Assembly (NCBI GenBank): GCA_040902705.1
Contig: JBBDWT010000069.1
Coordinates: forward strand, 1 to 5,830
Direction: 5' to 3'
Length of the DNA stretch: 5,830 nt
From: DATBSK01 sp040902705
Lineage (GTDB): Bacteria; Actinomycetota; Acidimicrobiia; IMCC26256; PALSA-555
Position numbers and translations under genes: made by a program. The notes under the pieces are model-generated. The model was given only the letters and a program-made list of their open reading frames with translations, did no database searches and had not been told where the DNA came from. Below are positions 5,800 to 5,830 of the stretch, piece by piece. Positions within the stretch are counted from its first letter, which is position 1; each line of letters opens with the position of its first letter.

Positions 5800-5830
5800 C
5801 CCCCCCCCCGGGGGGGGGGGGGGGGGGGGG
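5800..5830. repeat. C10-G21 homopolymer tail at the scaffold end
   Basis: Ten C followed directly by 21 G up to the last base. A run of G at the end of a contig, joined to its own reverse complement (poly-C), is what dark-cycle reads from two-colour sequencing chemistry produce when assembled. I treat it as non-biological. Confidence 0.85.

Noticed and set aside
1..5830. CRISPR array, insertion sequence, tRNA or phage signature
   Set aside because: No spaced short repeats, transposase motifs, inverted terminal repeats or tRNA-like folds seen; the window is almost entirely filled by co-directional ordinary genes.

Overview
The window is a GC-rich stretch with every supportable gene on the minus strand, so it is best read from right to left. 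Gene order (5'->3' on the minus strand) is: dppB-type permease, dppC-type permease, dppD-type ATPase, dppF-type ATPase, a small predicted lipoprotein, a zinc-finger anti-sigma-like membrane protein, and the first 149 codons of atpD (F-type ATP synthase beta subunit), which runs off the left edge. The high GC, GTG starts and protein style suggest an actinobacterial-type organism. Thermoleophilia/Solirubrobacterales-like is my guess, from impression only. The assembly scars described below point to a draft or metagenome-derived scaffold.

Right half (about 1535-5749): a nearly complete peptide/nickel-family (Opp/Dpp) ABC importer. Two permeases form the membrane channel and two ATPases power it. 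The genes are tightly coupled. dppB/dppC and dppC/dppD overlap by 8 nt (ATGACTGA and GTGACTGA), and dppD/dppF overlap by 4 nt (GTGA). The substrate-binding protein is not present; the scaffold ends about 80 bases upstream of dppB, where such a gene often lies. Substrate cannot be assigned from the sequence.

Left half (1-1534): a 151-residue putative lipoprotein starts 10 nt after dppF. After a 36-nt gap comes a 159-residue protein with a C...HxxxCxxC zinc-binding motif and one membrane segment (zf-HC2/ZAS anti-sigma type, no sigma gene in view). After a further 104 nt comes atpD. It is unusual that atpD is not preceded by atpG.

Two assembly artefacts matter for anyone using this sequence. 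First, 100 Ns at 3721-3820 lie inside dppC and are flanked on both sides by the same 55 bases (3666-3720 = 3821-3875). Collapsing the repeat and the Ns restores one intact 337-codon dppC that ends in a normal overlap with dppD. Read literally, the sequence gives a false DppC-DppD fusion. Second, the right end is C10 followed by G21, which looks like a sequencing artefact. I see no CRISPR array, mobile element, tRNA or rRNA, and no convincing undescribed system; the genes are of recognisable or ordinary type.
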